Positions 24,050 through 32,900 of a stretch of DNA of 45,797 nucleotides are shown one piece after another. Location of the stretch: contig MFWN01000024.1 of NCBI GenBank assembly GCA_001786395.1, positions 27,697 through 73,493 of the forward strand. The letters are read 5' to 3'. A program made the translations under genes and the position numbers. Each line of letters begins with the position of its first letter. Position 1 is the first letter of the stretch. Source of the DNA: Candidatus Pacearchaeota archaeon RBG_13_36_9. Lineage in GTDB: Archaea; Nanobdellota; Nanobdellia; Pacearchaeales; GW2011-AR1. A model generated the notes under the pieces. The model saw nothing but the letters and a program-made list of their open reading frames with translations. It did no database searches and had not been told where the DNA came from.

Positions 24050-24406
24050 ATGGGAAAAAAAATAATGATTGTGGATGATGAGCCTGATATAAGGATGCCT
24101 ATAGAAGAGGTTCTTGAAAGAAATGGGTATAAAGTCGTGACTGCAGTTAGTGCTGATGATTGCCTGAAGAAAGTTCAGGCAGGGGAAAGGCCCGACTTAA
24201 TTTTAATGGATATTGTGATGCCTGGAACTCCTGTAAGAAAAATAATTCCAAAACTTGGCAAAATTAAGATAGCTTATTTATCTGTTGTCAGAATTTCTGA
24301 AGCTGAAAGAAAAGATTTAATGAAAAACAAGAATATTGTTGATATTATACAAAAGCCATTTGAGCTTAGCGAATTAATAAAAAGAGTTAAGAAGCTAGCT
24401 GGATAA
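24050..24406 (+). CDS. Single-domain response regulator (rightward unit)
   Basis: Receiver-only protein of 118 residues. Acid pocket Asp9/Asp10, phosphoacceptor Asp54 in LILMDIVMPGTPVRK, Ser in AYLSVV and Lys in IQKPF near residue 101. It is less like the three leftward receivers, lacking SGWDIF, but keeps the Ser and a related ISEAER segment. No kinase gene is encoded on this strand, so it must be phosphorylated by one of the flanking kinases or another. It is separated from the DUF835-like gene by the hairpin array. The 126 bases after it, up to the converging gene at 24533, show nothing notable. Confidence 0.92.
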   Translation: MGKKIMIVDDEPDIRMPIEEVLERNGYKVVTAVSADDCLKKVQAGERPDLILMDIVMPGTPVRKIIPKLGKIKIAYLSVVRISEAERKDLMKNKNIVDIIQKPFELSELIKRVKKLAG

Positions 24407-24532
24407 ACTTTTGTTCCGGTTCGTTTGCACTGAGAACTTGTATTTTAGTATCTAAAAAATGTTTTAATTTAATGTAAATTATACCAAAAAATATTTCTTA
24501 CGGGATAGGGGTTCACTTCATATTAGTCTGTA

Positions 24533-25090
24533 TTATTTCTCATAAAGTTTCCTTTTTTCGATTATCTTCCCAACCCGAATCTTTATTTGCAATTTTTCAA
24601 ATAGAACTCTCAGTTTTTTATATGAGAAAATCAAAATTATCAAAACCAATATAAAAACTGCCGCAATAGCAATTAGGTAATACATCCTGTTGTCAATTTG
24701 TTTTTCTACAACATTGAAAGATGTCTCTGCGACAACCTCTTTATCATCACCATAATCTACTTTTGCATTAATTTTGTATTTTCCAGGCTCAGTATCCTCA
24801 GGAATATTAAAAGTCTTTACAAAACTGGCTTGTGTTTGAACAGCCATTGTTTCTTTATTTTCTGCTATTATGCTGTTGTTATCATCACTAATCCAGTAAT
24901 TTAAAGAAATATCCGCTTTCTCGATATTTTCAAGATTAGCTATCTTTATGGTGAACCAAATATCATTTCCTGCCAAGACTTCTTTATAATTGTTATGAAC
25001 ACTTACTTCTAAGTTAGAAGCACCTTGAACAAAAACTATTTCCATTAAAAAAATAAAAGTAACTGTTGAATATAAAAATAGTTTATTCAT
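24533..25090 (-). CDS. CARDB-like single-pass membrane protein (cassette 2)
   Basis: Protein of 185 residues: signal peptide (FLYSTVTFIFLMEIVFVQG), one extracellular CARDB/Ig-like domain (about 25-130), a membrane helix (YLIAIAAVFILVLIILIFSY) and a basic cytoplasmic tail ending KLQIKIRVGKIIEKRKLYEK. It is a paralogue of the product of 17388, with shared WFT-KI-NL, TQASFV and IPE....G-Y motifs and matching tails. It lies one base after the DUF835-like stop, the last gene of cassette 2. Topology puts the beta domain outside and a conserved basic tail inside, as expected if it pairs with the larger surface receptors or contacts the cytoplasmic partners. Function inferred only. Confidence 0.82.
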   Translation of the reverse strand: MNKLFLYSTVTFIFLMEIVFVQGASNLEVSVHNNYKEVLAGNDIWFTIKIANLENIEKADISLNYWISDDNNSIIAENKETMAVQTQASFVKTFNIPEDTEPGKYKINAKVDYGDDKEVVAETSFNVVEKQIDNRMYYLIAIAAVFILVLIILIFSYKKLRVLFEKLQIKIRVGKIIEKRKLYEK

Positions 25091-25091
25091 G

Positions 25092-25571
25092 TTATTTTCC
25101 TTCTACTTTATCAAAGAAATTGAATATTTTATTTAATAATTCTTCTCCTTTTGTTTTCGGACTTAAAGCCACTATCTGCACATCCTTCTCAGAGGCATAT
25201 TCTGTCATTTTTTTAACAAATTTAGCTACGCTGTCTTCATTATTAAAAATTAAGAGGGTTGATAAAGCATCTATAATAAGAAATTTTTCTCCTTTTATCC
25301 CTTCCATAAATGCACCAACAGCAGAATCCAGCAAGTCTAATCTGTCTGGAGCAATATGCAAAACATCATCTCTTGTCTTTTTTGATGTAACACAGTCTAT
25401 GAACAATATTTTTTTAGTGTTTATCTTGTTTTTGGTTAAGCTTTCTTCTATGCTTTTTTGAGTTTTGTTTAAGGAGATATAAATTCCAGTTAACTTTTGT
25501 ACTGTCCTGATTTTTTCAATTATCCTGGCTTGCAGTTTTTCAACAGAAGTTATTATTAAAGTGGAGCTCAT
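25092..25571 (-). CDS. DUF835-like degenerate RecA/KaiC-fold protein (cassette 2)
   Basis: Cytoplasmic, 159 residues, close paralogue of the product of 17917. Shared: IYISLNKTQKSIEESL, KILFIDCVTS, LHIAPDRLDLL, the Walker-B-like EKFLIIDALSTLLIF, and KTKGEELLNKIFNFFDKVE. A P-loop is missing at the first strand (STLIITSVEKLQ), so ATP hydrolysis in the usual way is unlikely. It stops cleanly after DKVEGK, one base before the CARDB-membrane gene. Its place directly after the receiver gene makes it the best candidate to receive or relay the receiver's state. Confidence 0.8.
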   Translation of the reverse strand: MSSTLIITSVEKLQARIIEKIRTVQKLTGIYISLNKTQKSIEESLTKNKINTKKILFIDCVTSKKTRDDVLHIAPDRLDLLDSAVGAFMEGIKGEKFLIIDALSTLLIFNNEDSVAKFVKKMTEYASEKDVQIVALSPKTKGEELLNKIFNFFDKVEGK

Positions 25572-25605
25572 TTAATATTTCAAATAAATTGTTACTTAAA
25601 TACTT

Positions 25606-25965
25606 TTATCCAATCATCTTTTTTATCTTTTCTATCAAATCTTCTTTTGTAAAAGGCTTTGTTATGTAATCTGAAATTCCTGCTCTTTTTAGTTCTTCCA
25701 TTCTTTCTGATGATACTGGTATTGCGCTTAAAAAGGCGAACTTTGATTTTACTCCTTTTTTGCTTAAATTCGCAAAGATGTCCCAGCCAGACATATCCGG
25801 GAGCATGATATCCAGCAAGATAAGGTCAAAATTCTCCTTTTCAATTATTTTTAGCCCGTCTTTCCCGCAGGAAGCTATTTGAGAGTCGTAGCCTGCAACA
25901 TCTAAAATCATTTTTACAGCTTCTGCAGTGTCTTTATTGTCTTCGATATATAGGATTTTCTTCAT
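25606..25965 (-). CDS. Single-domain response regulator (cassette 2)
   Basis: Receiver-only protein of 119 residues, very close to the products of 16035 and 18470. Glu8/Asp9, phosphoacceptor Asp52 in LLDIMLPDMSGWDIF, Ser in FLSAIP, Lys in ITKPF. The start is two bases after the kinase stop, so the transmembrane kinase upstream is its probable partner. No DNA-binding or enzymatic output domain. Confidence 0.93.
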   Translation of the reverse strand: MKKILYIEDNKDTAEAVKMILDVAGYDSQIASCGKDGLKIIEKENFDLILLDIMLPDMSGWDIFANLSKKGVKSKFAFLSAIPVSSERMEELKRAGISDYITKPFTKEDLIEKIKKMIG

Positions 25966-25967
25966 GT

Positions 25968-27932
25968 TTAAGACTTTCCTCCTTTCAATTGTTTTTTCTT
26001 TATAATTTCTTTTATTTGTGAATCAAATTTTGCAAAGGGGTCGGGGTAATTTCTGTTTTCAATTTTTTTGCTGCTTATATCTTCTGCTTTGCGTTTAATT
26101 GGAAGAGTGAAAGTAAAAGTTGTCCCTTTTCCTTGGATGCTTTTAACTTTTATTGTCCCTCCATGCGCTTCGACTAATTGTTTGGTTATTGATAATCCAA
26201 GGCCAGTTCCCCCATATCTTCTTGAAACCGAAGCATCTACTTGATAGAACTTTTGAAATAAATTTTTTATTTTTTCTTCTGGAATTCCTAATCCCGTATC
26301 TGAAATATCTACTTCAATAAATTCTCCACTTTGCTTTGCTTTGATAGTTATACTTCCTTGGTCTGTAAATTTTATTGCATTAGTAATAAGGTTATTTAAG
26401 ATTTCTTTTATTCTTGAATCGTCAACTTCTATTATCTGGAGTTTTTCTATTTTTGTAATTATTTTGAGGCCTTTTTGATTTGCAAGGATTTGTAATTCAT
26501 CAACTACATTTTTAATTAATTTTTCTAAATCTACTCTTACTCTTGTCAGTTCAAATTTTCCAGAATCCATTCTGGCTATTTCCAGAATATTTGAAATAAG
26601 CATTTTCAGGTTATTTGCGTTTCTTCTTATTGCTTCAAGGCTGTTTAACTCTTCTTTTGTCAAGTTCTTTTTCATGTCATCTAAAACATCCAGATGGGCA
26701 ATTATTGCAGTAAGGGGGGTTTTTAATTCATGAGATACTACATTTAAGAATTCGGATTTGGATTTGTCAAGCTCTTTTAACTCTTCATTTGCTTTTGATA
26801 TGTCTTCCATCATGTTTAAAATAGCTATTTTTGTGTTGCTGATGTCTTTTGTTTTTTTATTTACTTCTCTTTCCAGAGCCTCTCCTTTTTCTTTTTCAGA
26901 TTCTAGGAGCTTTTGCTGGTATTTTTCCAAGTTTTGTGCCATTAGTTCAATCGAGCTTATTAGTTCTTTAATCTCCCCTTTTGCATTTATGCCTATCTTT
27001 TTATTTAAGTTTCCTTTTCCAATTTCTTTTGTGATACTTACTAGTTCAGAAAGTGGGCGGGTAATGTTTTTAGATAAAATTCTGTTGAATATAAAAATAG
27101 TTAAAATAAAAAGGAGGCCCGTGGACCAGATTAAAATCAGAAAAATATTTAGGGTGTTTATTCCTTCTTTGTAAATTTCTCTTGGGAGTGTTGTTTCAAC
27201 AACAACTGCTGGATTTTCTTCTATATCTTTTATTAGGAAATATGTCTGTATCTCTGTCTTATTTTTTTCGAGATATTCTATGTTAGATTTTAGCGCCTCT
27301 TTTGCTTCGGGATTTTTGAATTGCTCGTAGGAAATCATATTTATCTTAACCCAAACTAAACTTTCCAGTTCTTTTATTTTCTCTTCATTTAGCTTGTACC
27401 CTATGGTTAAAAATCCTGCGGAGGGGCCTTCCTTATTGCTTCTTAATATGGGTTGGGAAGAAATAATCAAAAAATAATTTTCTAGAACTTTTAACCCAGT
27501 TACATTTGTTGTTTCAAATTTTTCATAATTATTGGATAGGTATTCTTTTATGCCTTTTACTTCAGATTCCGCTAGTTCTGCGCGGTTTATAAAATAAAAT
27601 ATGTCCCCCGATGTATTTGTAAAAGACATAAATTCAATATTTAGATTAGCCAGTGTTTCATCGTTTAAATTTGAGACTATGTAACCAGGATATTCATTTT
27701 GTATGAATAAATAAGTGTCATCCCAGTCTGCCCAATCTACAGAACTAGACCTCACTATTTCAAATTCTTTGTTAATAGCTTCTTGGACTCTTTTGCAGTT
27801 AATATTTGCATTTTCATTTTCTAATTTCGAAAAGCTTTTGTTTATTGTAAAGTAGGAGAACAAGGAAATTATAATTAACATGATGAGAGTTATGGAAATG
27901 TTTATTGCAATCATCTTGTTTTGGAGGTTCAT
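25968..27932 (-). CDS. Transmembrane CHASE4-HAMP sensor histidine kinase (cassette 2)
   Basis: Membrane sensor kinase of 654 residues. TM1 about 8-30; an extracellular CHASE4-like domain (about 35-250) with the typical VDWADWDDTYLFIQ and Y-VSNLNDETLANLNIEFM; TM2 near 265-285 (FLILIWSTGLLFILTIFIF). HAMP (RPLSELVSITKEIGKGNLNKK) and a coiled coil follow. HisKA has His401 in NVVSHELKTPLTA. The ATPase domain has NNLITNAIKF, DTGLGIPEE, FQKFYQ and GGTGLGLSITKQL. It differs from the cassette 1 kinase in sensing part but closely matches it in catalytic part. The PAS protein gene ends two bases before its start. Confidence 0.93.
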   Translation of the reverse strand: MNLQNKMIAINISITLIMLIIISLFSYFTINKSFSKLENENANINCKRVQEAINKEFEIVRSSSVDWADWDDTYLFIQNEYPGYIVSNLNDETLANLNIEFMSFTNTSGDIFYFINRAELAESEVKGIKEYLSNNYEKFETTNVTGLKVLENYFLIISSQPILRSNKEGPSAGFLTIGYKLNEEKIKELESLVWVKINMISYEQFKNPEAKEALKSNIEYLEKNKTEIQTYFLIKDIEENPAVVVETTLPREIYKEGINTLNIFLILIWSTGLLFILTIFIFNRILSKNITRPLSELVSITKEIGKGNLNKKIGINAKGEIKELISSIELMAQNLEKYQQKLLESEKEKGEALEREVNKKTKDISNTKIAILNMMEDISKANEELKELDKSKSEFLNVVSHELKTPLTAIIAHLDVLDDMKKNLTKEELNSLEAIRRNANNLKMLISNILEIARMDSGKFELTRVRVDLEKLIKNVVDELQILANQKGLKIITKIEKLQIIEVDDSRIKEILNNLITNAIKFTDQGSITIKAKQSGEFIEVDISDTGLGIPEEKIKNLFQKFYQVDASVSRRYGGTGLGLSITKQLVEAHGGTIKVKSIQGKGTTFTFTLPIKRKAEDISSKKIENRNYPDPFAKFDSQIKEIIKKKQLKGGKS

Positions 27933-27933
27933 C

Positions 27934-29211
27934 TTAATCTATTTGGTATCTCTTGGGCTGGCCTCGTTGATTTAGCAATTCATTTATTTCTTTTTTTAAT
28001 TCAACCATTTTAAGCTCTCTTCCTACTGCAAACTGGTTAAATTTTTCAAGCTCTTCTGCCCTTTCTTTTAACTCTTCTTCTGCTTTCTTGCGCTCGGTGA
28101 TATCCCAGAAAATGCCTAATATGCCAATAACGTTGCCTTTTTCATCCTTGACAGGGGTTTTTATCGTATGGACAAATACCTTTTTCTCATCTTGTATATA
28201 CCCCTCTTCTATATCTTCCATCTTGTCTGTTTCCATAAGTCTCTTATCATCTGCTCTATATTTTTCAGCTAATTCTTTAGGAAAAAAATCAAAATCTGTT
28301 TTTCCGGTAATTTCTTTTGGTTTAATTTTCAGGTCTTTAGCATAATTTTCATTGCAAGATATATAAACTAAGTTGCTATCCTTTAAGAAAATTTTCTGCG
28401 GAATATTTTCAACCAATAATCTGTATTTTTCTTCGCTTTCTTTTAATTCTTTTTCTGCTTTCTTTCTTTCTGTTATATCTCTAAAGAAGCCCAACATTAT
28501 CTTTTTACCTCTAATCATCACCTGGCTGCTGGTTATATCACAATAAATTACTTTTCCATCTTTTCTTAATACTGGAAGATTTTCTGCAGTTGTTATCTTT
28601 CCTTCCCGCTGTTCTTTAAATTTCTCTATCACTAAGGGTAGGTCTTTTTTTGGATGGATTCCCGTAATGCCCAGTTCCAGGATCTCTTTTTCAGAATATT
28701 TAAGCATTTCCTGGATTTTTTTATTTGCAGAGATAAAGTTCTTCTTCTCTGCATCTGCCACAATAATTCCTTCTGCAGCCTCATCAAATATCACCTTGTA
28801 TTTTTCTTCGCTTTCTTTTAATTCTTTTTCTGCTTTTTTTCTTTCTGTTATATCTTCTCCGGAGCTTATTGTTCCGGTTATTTTGCCTTTATCATCTTTT
28901 AACAGGGTGCTATGCCAAGAGATTATTTTTTCTCTTCCTTTTTTTGTCAGGACCAGATTTTCAAAAAATTCTGTGTAGTTTAATTCTCCTTTCATTAATC
29001 TATTAAACACTACGTGGACTTCTTTTCTTTTTTCTTTTGGAATGCAAGCATCAAACCAATTCTTTCCAATTAGCTCTTGTTTTTTATATCCAAGAAGTTC
29101 GCAGCCTTTTTTATTTATTAAAACAATTGTTCCGTTTGAATCAAGAAAAACGATTAAAGAATTAATCAAGTTTAATAATTCTTCAGCTGATTTATTGTAA
29201 ATACCTTCCAT
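27934..29211 (-). CDS. Triple-PAS protein without kinase domain
   Basis: Soluble protein of 425 residues from ATG 29211, chosen because GAGGGAAG lies just upstream; an in-frame start at 29259 would overlap the HTH gene. Three PAS/PAC domains run in series, each ending in a DITERKKAE-type motif (near residues 130, 255 and 375). The protein then ends with a coiled coil, FNQFAVGRELKMVELKKEINEL, and no HisKA or ATPase domain. The same tail ends the PAS protein at 16396. It lies between the HTH regulator and the kinase, so it may deliver cytoplasmic signals to the kinase by coiled-coil contact. Second and third PAS domains share near-identical linkers, a sign of internal duplication. Confidence 0.88.
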   Translation of the reverse strand: MEGIYNKSAEELLNLINSLIVFLDSNGTIVLINKKGCELLGYKKQELIGKNWFDACIPKEKRKEVHVVFNRLMKGELNYTEFFENLVLTKKGREKIISWHSTLLKDDKGKITGTISSGEDITERKKAEKELKESEEKYKVIFDEAAEGIIVADAEKKNFISANKKIQEMLKYSEKEILELGITGIHPKKDLPLVIEKFKEQREGKITTAENLPVLRKDGKVIYCDITSSQVMIRGKKIMLGFFRDITERKKAEKELKESEEKYRLLVENIPQKIFLKDSNLVYISCNENYAKDLKIKPKEITGKTDFDFFPKELAEKYRADDKRLMETDKMEDIEEGYIQDEKKVFVHTIKTPVKDEKGNVIGILGIFWDITERKKAEEELKERAEELEKFNQFAVGRELKMVELKKEINELLNQRGQPKRYQID

Positions 29212-29224
29212 CTTCCCTCTTTTT

Positions 29225-29779
29225 TTATAATCTATTTTTGAAATTTTCAATTTCTGCAAAAACCGGCTTCGGATTTTCTGTTTTTAGATTATTAATTATC
29301 TCATTGAACAACTGTATTGGGGAATTTTTTATTAAAGAGTTGTGAGAGAAAGTGAAAAGTTCTTTGTTTTCAATAAAATTATGCAGTTCTTTCTTTTTTT
29401 GGGGAGAGTGGAAAAATGAATCCATCTCATCTACATCCCGAAACCCATAGAGCATGGCGTGAGTTAAACTTCCGTGAGGAAGCCTGAACACTTGGATAAT
29501 GTTCGGAGTTTCTAAGAGCTTTTTTTCTGTTTCAAGCTCTCCTTTATCTAATCCTTCTTGCGTTAACTTAGCTAATGCAACTGCAAATGTCTTAATGCCC
29601 AGTTTAGAATAATTAAGATTTACGGTATAAGAGTCAATCAAGTTTTTCTCTAGTTTTCTTCTTATTTTTCCAACTGCCTGGCTTGAAATTTTTAGCTTTT
29701 CTGCTATCAGGGAATCAGAGACTCTCGCATTTTCCAATAAAAACTTTAGAACTTTTTTTTCGTTTTTTGTTAGGTTCAT
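29225..29779 (-). CDS. Lrp/AsnC-like HTH transcription regulator
   Basis: Regulator of 184 residues heading cassette 2. N-terminal HTH as in Lrp/AsnC proteins: LTKNEKKVLKFLLENARVS, AEKLKISSQAVGKIRRKLEK, then DSYTVNLNYSKLGIKTFA, the typical linker into an alpha/beta effector half (about 60-150). That half is not a clear standard Lrp ligand domain. Its first 45 residues match the remnant at 20694. The inverted repeat at 29871-29902 between it and the divergent surface gene is its likely operator, but that needs binding data. The PAS gene starts 13 bases after its stop. Confidence 0.85.
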   Translation of the reverse strand: MNLTKNEKKVLKFLLENARVSDSLIAEKLKISSQAVGKIRRKLEKNLIDSYTVNLNYSKLGIKTFAVALAKLTQEGLDKGELETEKKLLETPNIIQVFRLPHGSLTHAMLYGFRDVDEMDSFFHSPQKKKELHNFIENKELFTFSHNSLIKNSPIQLFNEIINNLKTENPKPVFAEIENFKNRL

Positions 29780-29830
29780 TTTCTCTCTTCTTTTCTCACT
29801 TTCAAATATAAATCATTTAATAATTATTAG

Positions 29831-29903
29831 TTTATAAATTTAACTATATTTTATTAAACCAAAAGAGACTTATAAGTTTAAAGTTTCAACATTAAACTTA
29901 TAT
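29831..29903. promoter_or_regulatory. Divergent promoter with 11-base inverted repeat
   Basis: TATAAGTTTAA (29871-29881) and TTAAACTTATA (29892-29902) are perfect inverted arms, 21 bases centre to centre (two helical turns). The right arm overlaps a TATA-like element for the surface gene at 29964. A leftward TATA for the HTH gene is in GTTTATAAATTTAAC near 29830-29844. The right-arm sequence plus the next T recurs at 20939-20950 in the matching promoter of cassette 1. A likely operator of the cassette regulator. Confidence 0.6.
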
Positions 29904-29963
29904 CTTTAACTTAGCTTTCTGTCATCGTTAGAGTTAGGACTTTAAAAAAAAGAGGCAGTAAAA

Positions 29964-32900
29964 ATGAGCAGATTATTTGTTAAAAGGGTTTACAGTCAAA
30001 ATCTTGTTTTAGGAGCAGGTATAGTGTTTCTTCTCAGCATTACTTTCATTTTGCTTATTCTTCCCAAGTTTAATATGTTCGCTGTTCAGTATTCTGATGC
30101 TGAAAAAATATTAATTCCAGAAGTTGGCGCAGAAAAAGAAATTGAATATTATGGATATAAATATTCAAACAGTTCAGGGATTATTGTTTCTGCCCTATCA
30201 GAGATTCATTGTTCCTGGAAAAGCGCAGGGGAAGATGATAGCTGGAAGGAATGTGAAGCTGTTTTTGAAATAGAAGATAGCAATAGGGTAAAAAGCAGGC
30301 TATATTCTCCCAAGGTTGAGCTTAATTTTGCAGATAAAATAAATGTAAAAAATATTGAAATAAGCTATTCTCAAGATTTTGAGATAGAGCGTGAAACTTA
30401 TATCCAATCAGGTGCAGAGGAGACTGCCCAGGAAGTTGGCCGTGGCAAGGAAAGGAAAACAGGCTTATTTTCTGCATCAAATCAGGGAAAGCTTAAAAGG
30501 CCGGTAGAAAGGACTTTAGAAACTGAGAAAAAGGTTTTTCTGAAAGATGAAAAATTAAGCTTCAAAAAGAGAAAATTTACTGATTTTTCAGACTTTTCTG
30601 AATCTGTTACTGAGAATCATAATCTCTCTTTGAGTAGCTCCACAGAGGGAGTTTCCCCTCCTGTAAGGGGGGAGATTTCTGAGCAGAACCTTTCAGGGAG
30701 TTATCAGGAATCAGAAAACAATGGGTCTAATCTAGAGACTAATAATTCTGGTTCAAACGTTTCTGCTCAGAAATCTTTAGAGTCTTCAGATAATTTTTCT
30801 GAAGCTCTTAAGAATTATTCAGAGAATTATGAGGAAGGGTCTCAAGGACACAATCTCCTTTCAGGATTTTCTCTTTTTAGTGATACGGAGTTGAGTACAG
30901 AAGAGCCCTTTGCTGTCAGAGTTAGATTTGAGATTCCTAAATACTCTTCCAACCAGTTTGACTTTAAGATTTATGAGGAAGGATTTGAGGCTTCGATTGA
31001 TCCAGATGTTTCTGGGTGCGGCAGTTTGGACTCTGAAAATGGGGTTTATTTGCTGGAGGAAGACGTTGAAGCGGCACAAATCTGTTTTATCATCTCTGAG
31101 AATAATATTACACTTGATTGTCAGGGGCACAGGATAACCTATTCTTTTTCAGGAGAGGGGTATGGAATATATTCTTCTGCAAATTTTACGACAATAAGAA
31201 ATTGTTTTATTACAGATGGAAATTTTACGGGCAATGGAAGTGCAGTTTACCTTTTAGATTCGGAAAATAGTTTAGTAGAAAATAACACAATTTTAACTTA
31301 TCTAGATTACCTCGAGGGAGTTTATGTTAGCGGAGATTCTAACATTATAACAAATAACAACATTACCACTTATGGCAGATATGCTTATGCTGTTTATTTT
31401 ACAAATTCTTTTAATAATTCAGTCATTAATAATTCTCTGAGAACTTATTATTGGGATTCTTATGGAATCTTTCTTGATTCTAGTTCTGGCAACCAGATAC
31501 GCTGGAACAATGCTACAACTTTTGAAGCAGAGGCTTATGGGATTCGGATGTACAACTCTAGCTACAATCTGGTCAGCTACAATAATATCACTGCAATTGA
31601 AGAGTTAGGATATCCTTTTTATCTTGCATCTGACTCAAATTATAACAATCTATCAAATAATGAGCTTGCAGTTTATGTTAAGGATAACGCTGCAATCTAT
31701 GTTGATTCAGATTATAATTATTTTAAGAGCAATAATCTAACCAGCCATGGAAATGTAGCATTTGGAATACATATCCGGCCAGAGGCAAGCAACAATACTT
31801 TTCAAAATAATCAGATACTTACTTATGGAGATGATAGTTATGGTGTTTATTTTGAATCTGGCTCCAACAATGTCTTTTTAGATAATATTTTTGTTACTCA
31901 TGGTTATTATGGATTTGTTTTTTTGATTTCAGGCTCAAATTTCAACTCTTTTTTTAATAACTCTCTTTTTACATATGGGTTGTGGTCCCCCTGTGTTTTA
32001 ATTGAGGGGCCTTCAAATGGGAATTTATTTTCAGGTATTAGGGCAGTAACAAATAATTCCTTTTCTGAAATATTCTACGCCTATAATTATTATGTTAACT
32101 TTTCAGTCCAGGACAGTTATATCAATGCTTCTTATCCTGCAACAGAAGAAGTTTATTTAGAGTCTTCATTAACTGACAGTGTGTGGAATTTTACTAATGT
32201 AACAACCTTTGATTCTAGGTGGGATATTGCGACCAGCGGAGAGTTGATTGTTTCAAATTATCTTGACATTTTTACAAATTTCACTAATGGCTCTTATGTT
32301 TCTGCAGACATCCTCTTATCAGATAAAAATTTTAACGAGATTTTTTCAGGGCAAACTAATAGAAACGGGAGCTTAAGTAAGATTCTTCTAGATTATATCC
32401 AGAACACCCCCGATAATATTACAGGATATTCTAATTATTCATTAAATGTTTCTCTTGGATGGGAATCTTTCAGTCTATCTCTAAATTTGAGCCAGAGCCA
32501 CTCTTTATTCTTTACTTTTGATTCGGGGCTTTATCAGCAATACAACGAGGAAGTTTATCCTAGAATCAGTTTTATGGATCCTACACCTGCAAATGAGACT
32601 ATACGAAACAGTACTTCTTTCTTTGTAAATGTAACTGCAAATGACTCTGAATCAAATATCTCGATGTTTATGGATTTTGATGGCTCCTTGCTTGGGTGGT
32701 GGAGAATGGACGATATCGGAGAGAGAGGAGAGATTCTTGATTATCTTGGCAGAAATAACGCCGCTGCGCACGGAAACGCAAGACGGTCTTCAGATGGAAA
32801 GCTTGGCAAAAGCTTTATTTTTGAAGGAAATGGAGATTACATTAACCTTGGAAATAGCAGTATCCTTTCTCTCGAGCATAATTTTTCAATTTCTTTTTGG

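Noticed and set aside
17917..25571. DUF835-like proteins as active KaiC ATPases
   Set aside because: The Walker-B-like strand is there, but no P-loop is found at the first strand in any of the three proteins at 17917, 23323 and 25092.
16035..29779. Transposon-mediated copying of the signalling cassette
   Set aside because: No transposase, terminal repeats or target duplications were seen at the cassette edges; ordinary duplication and divergence explains the pattern.
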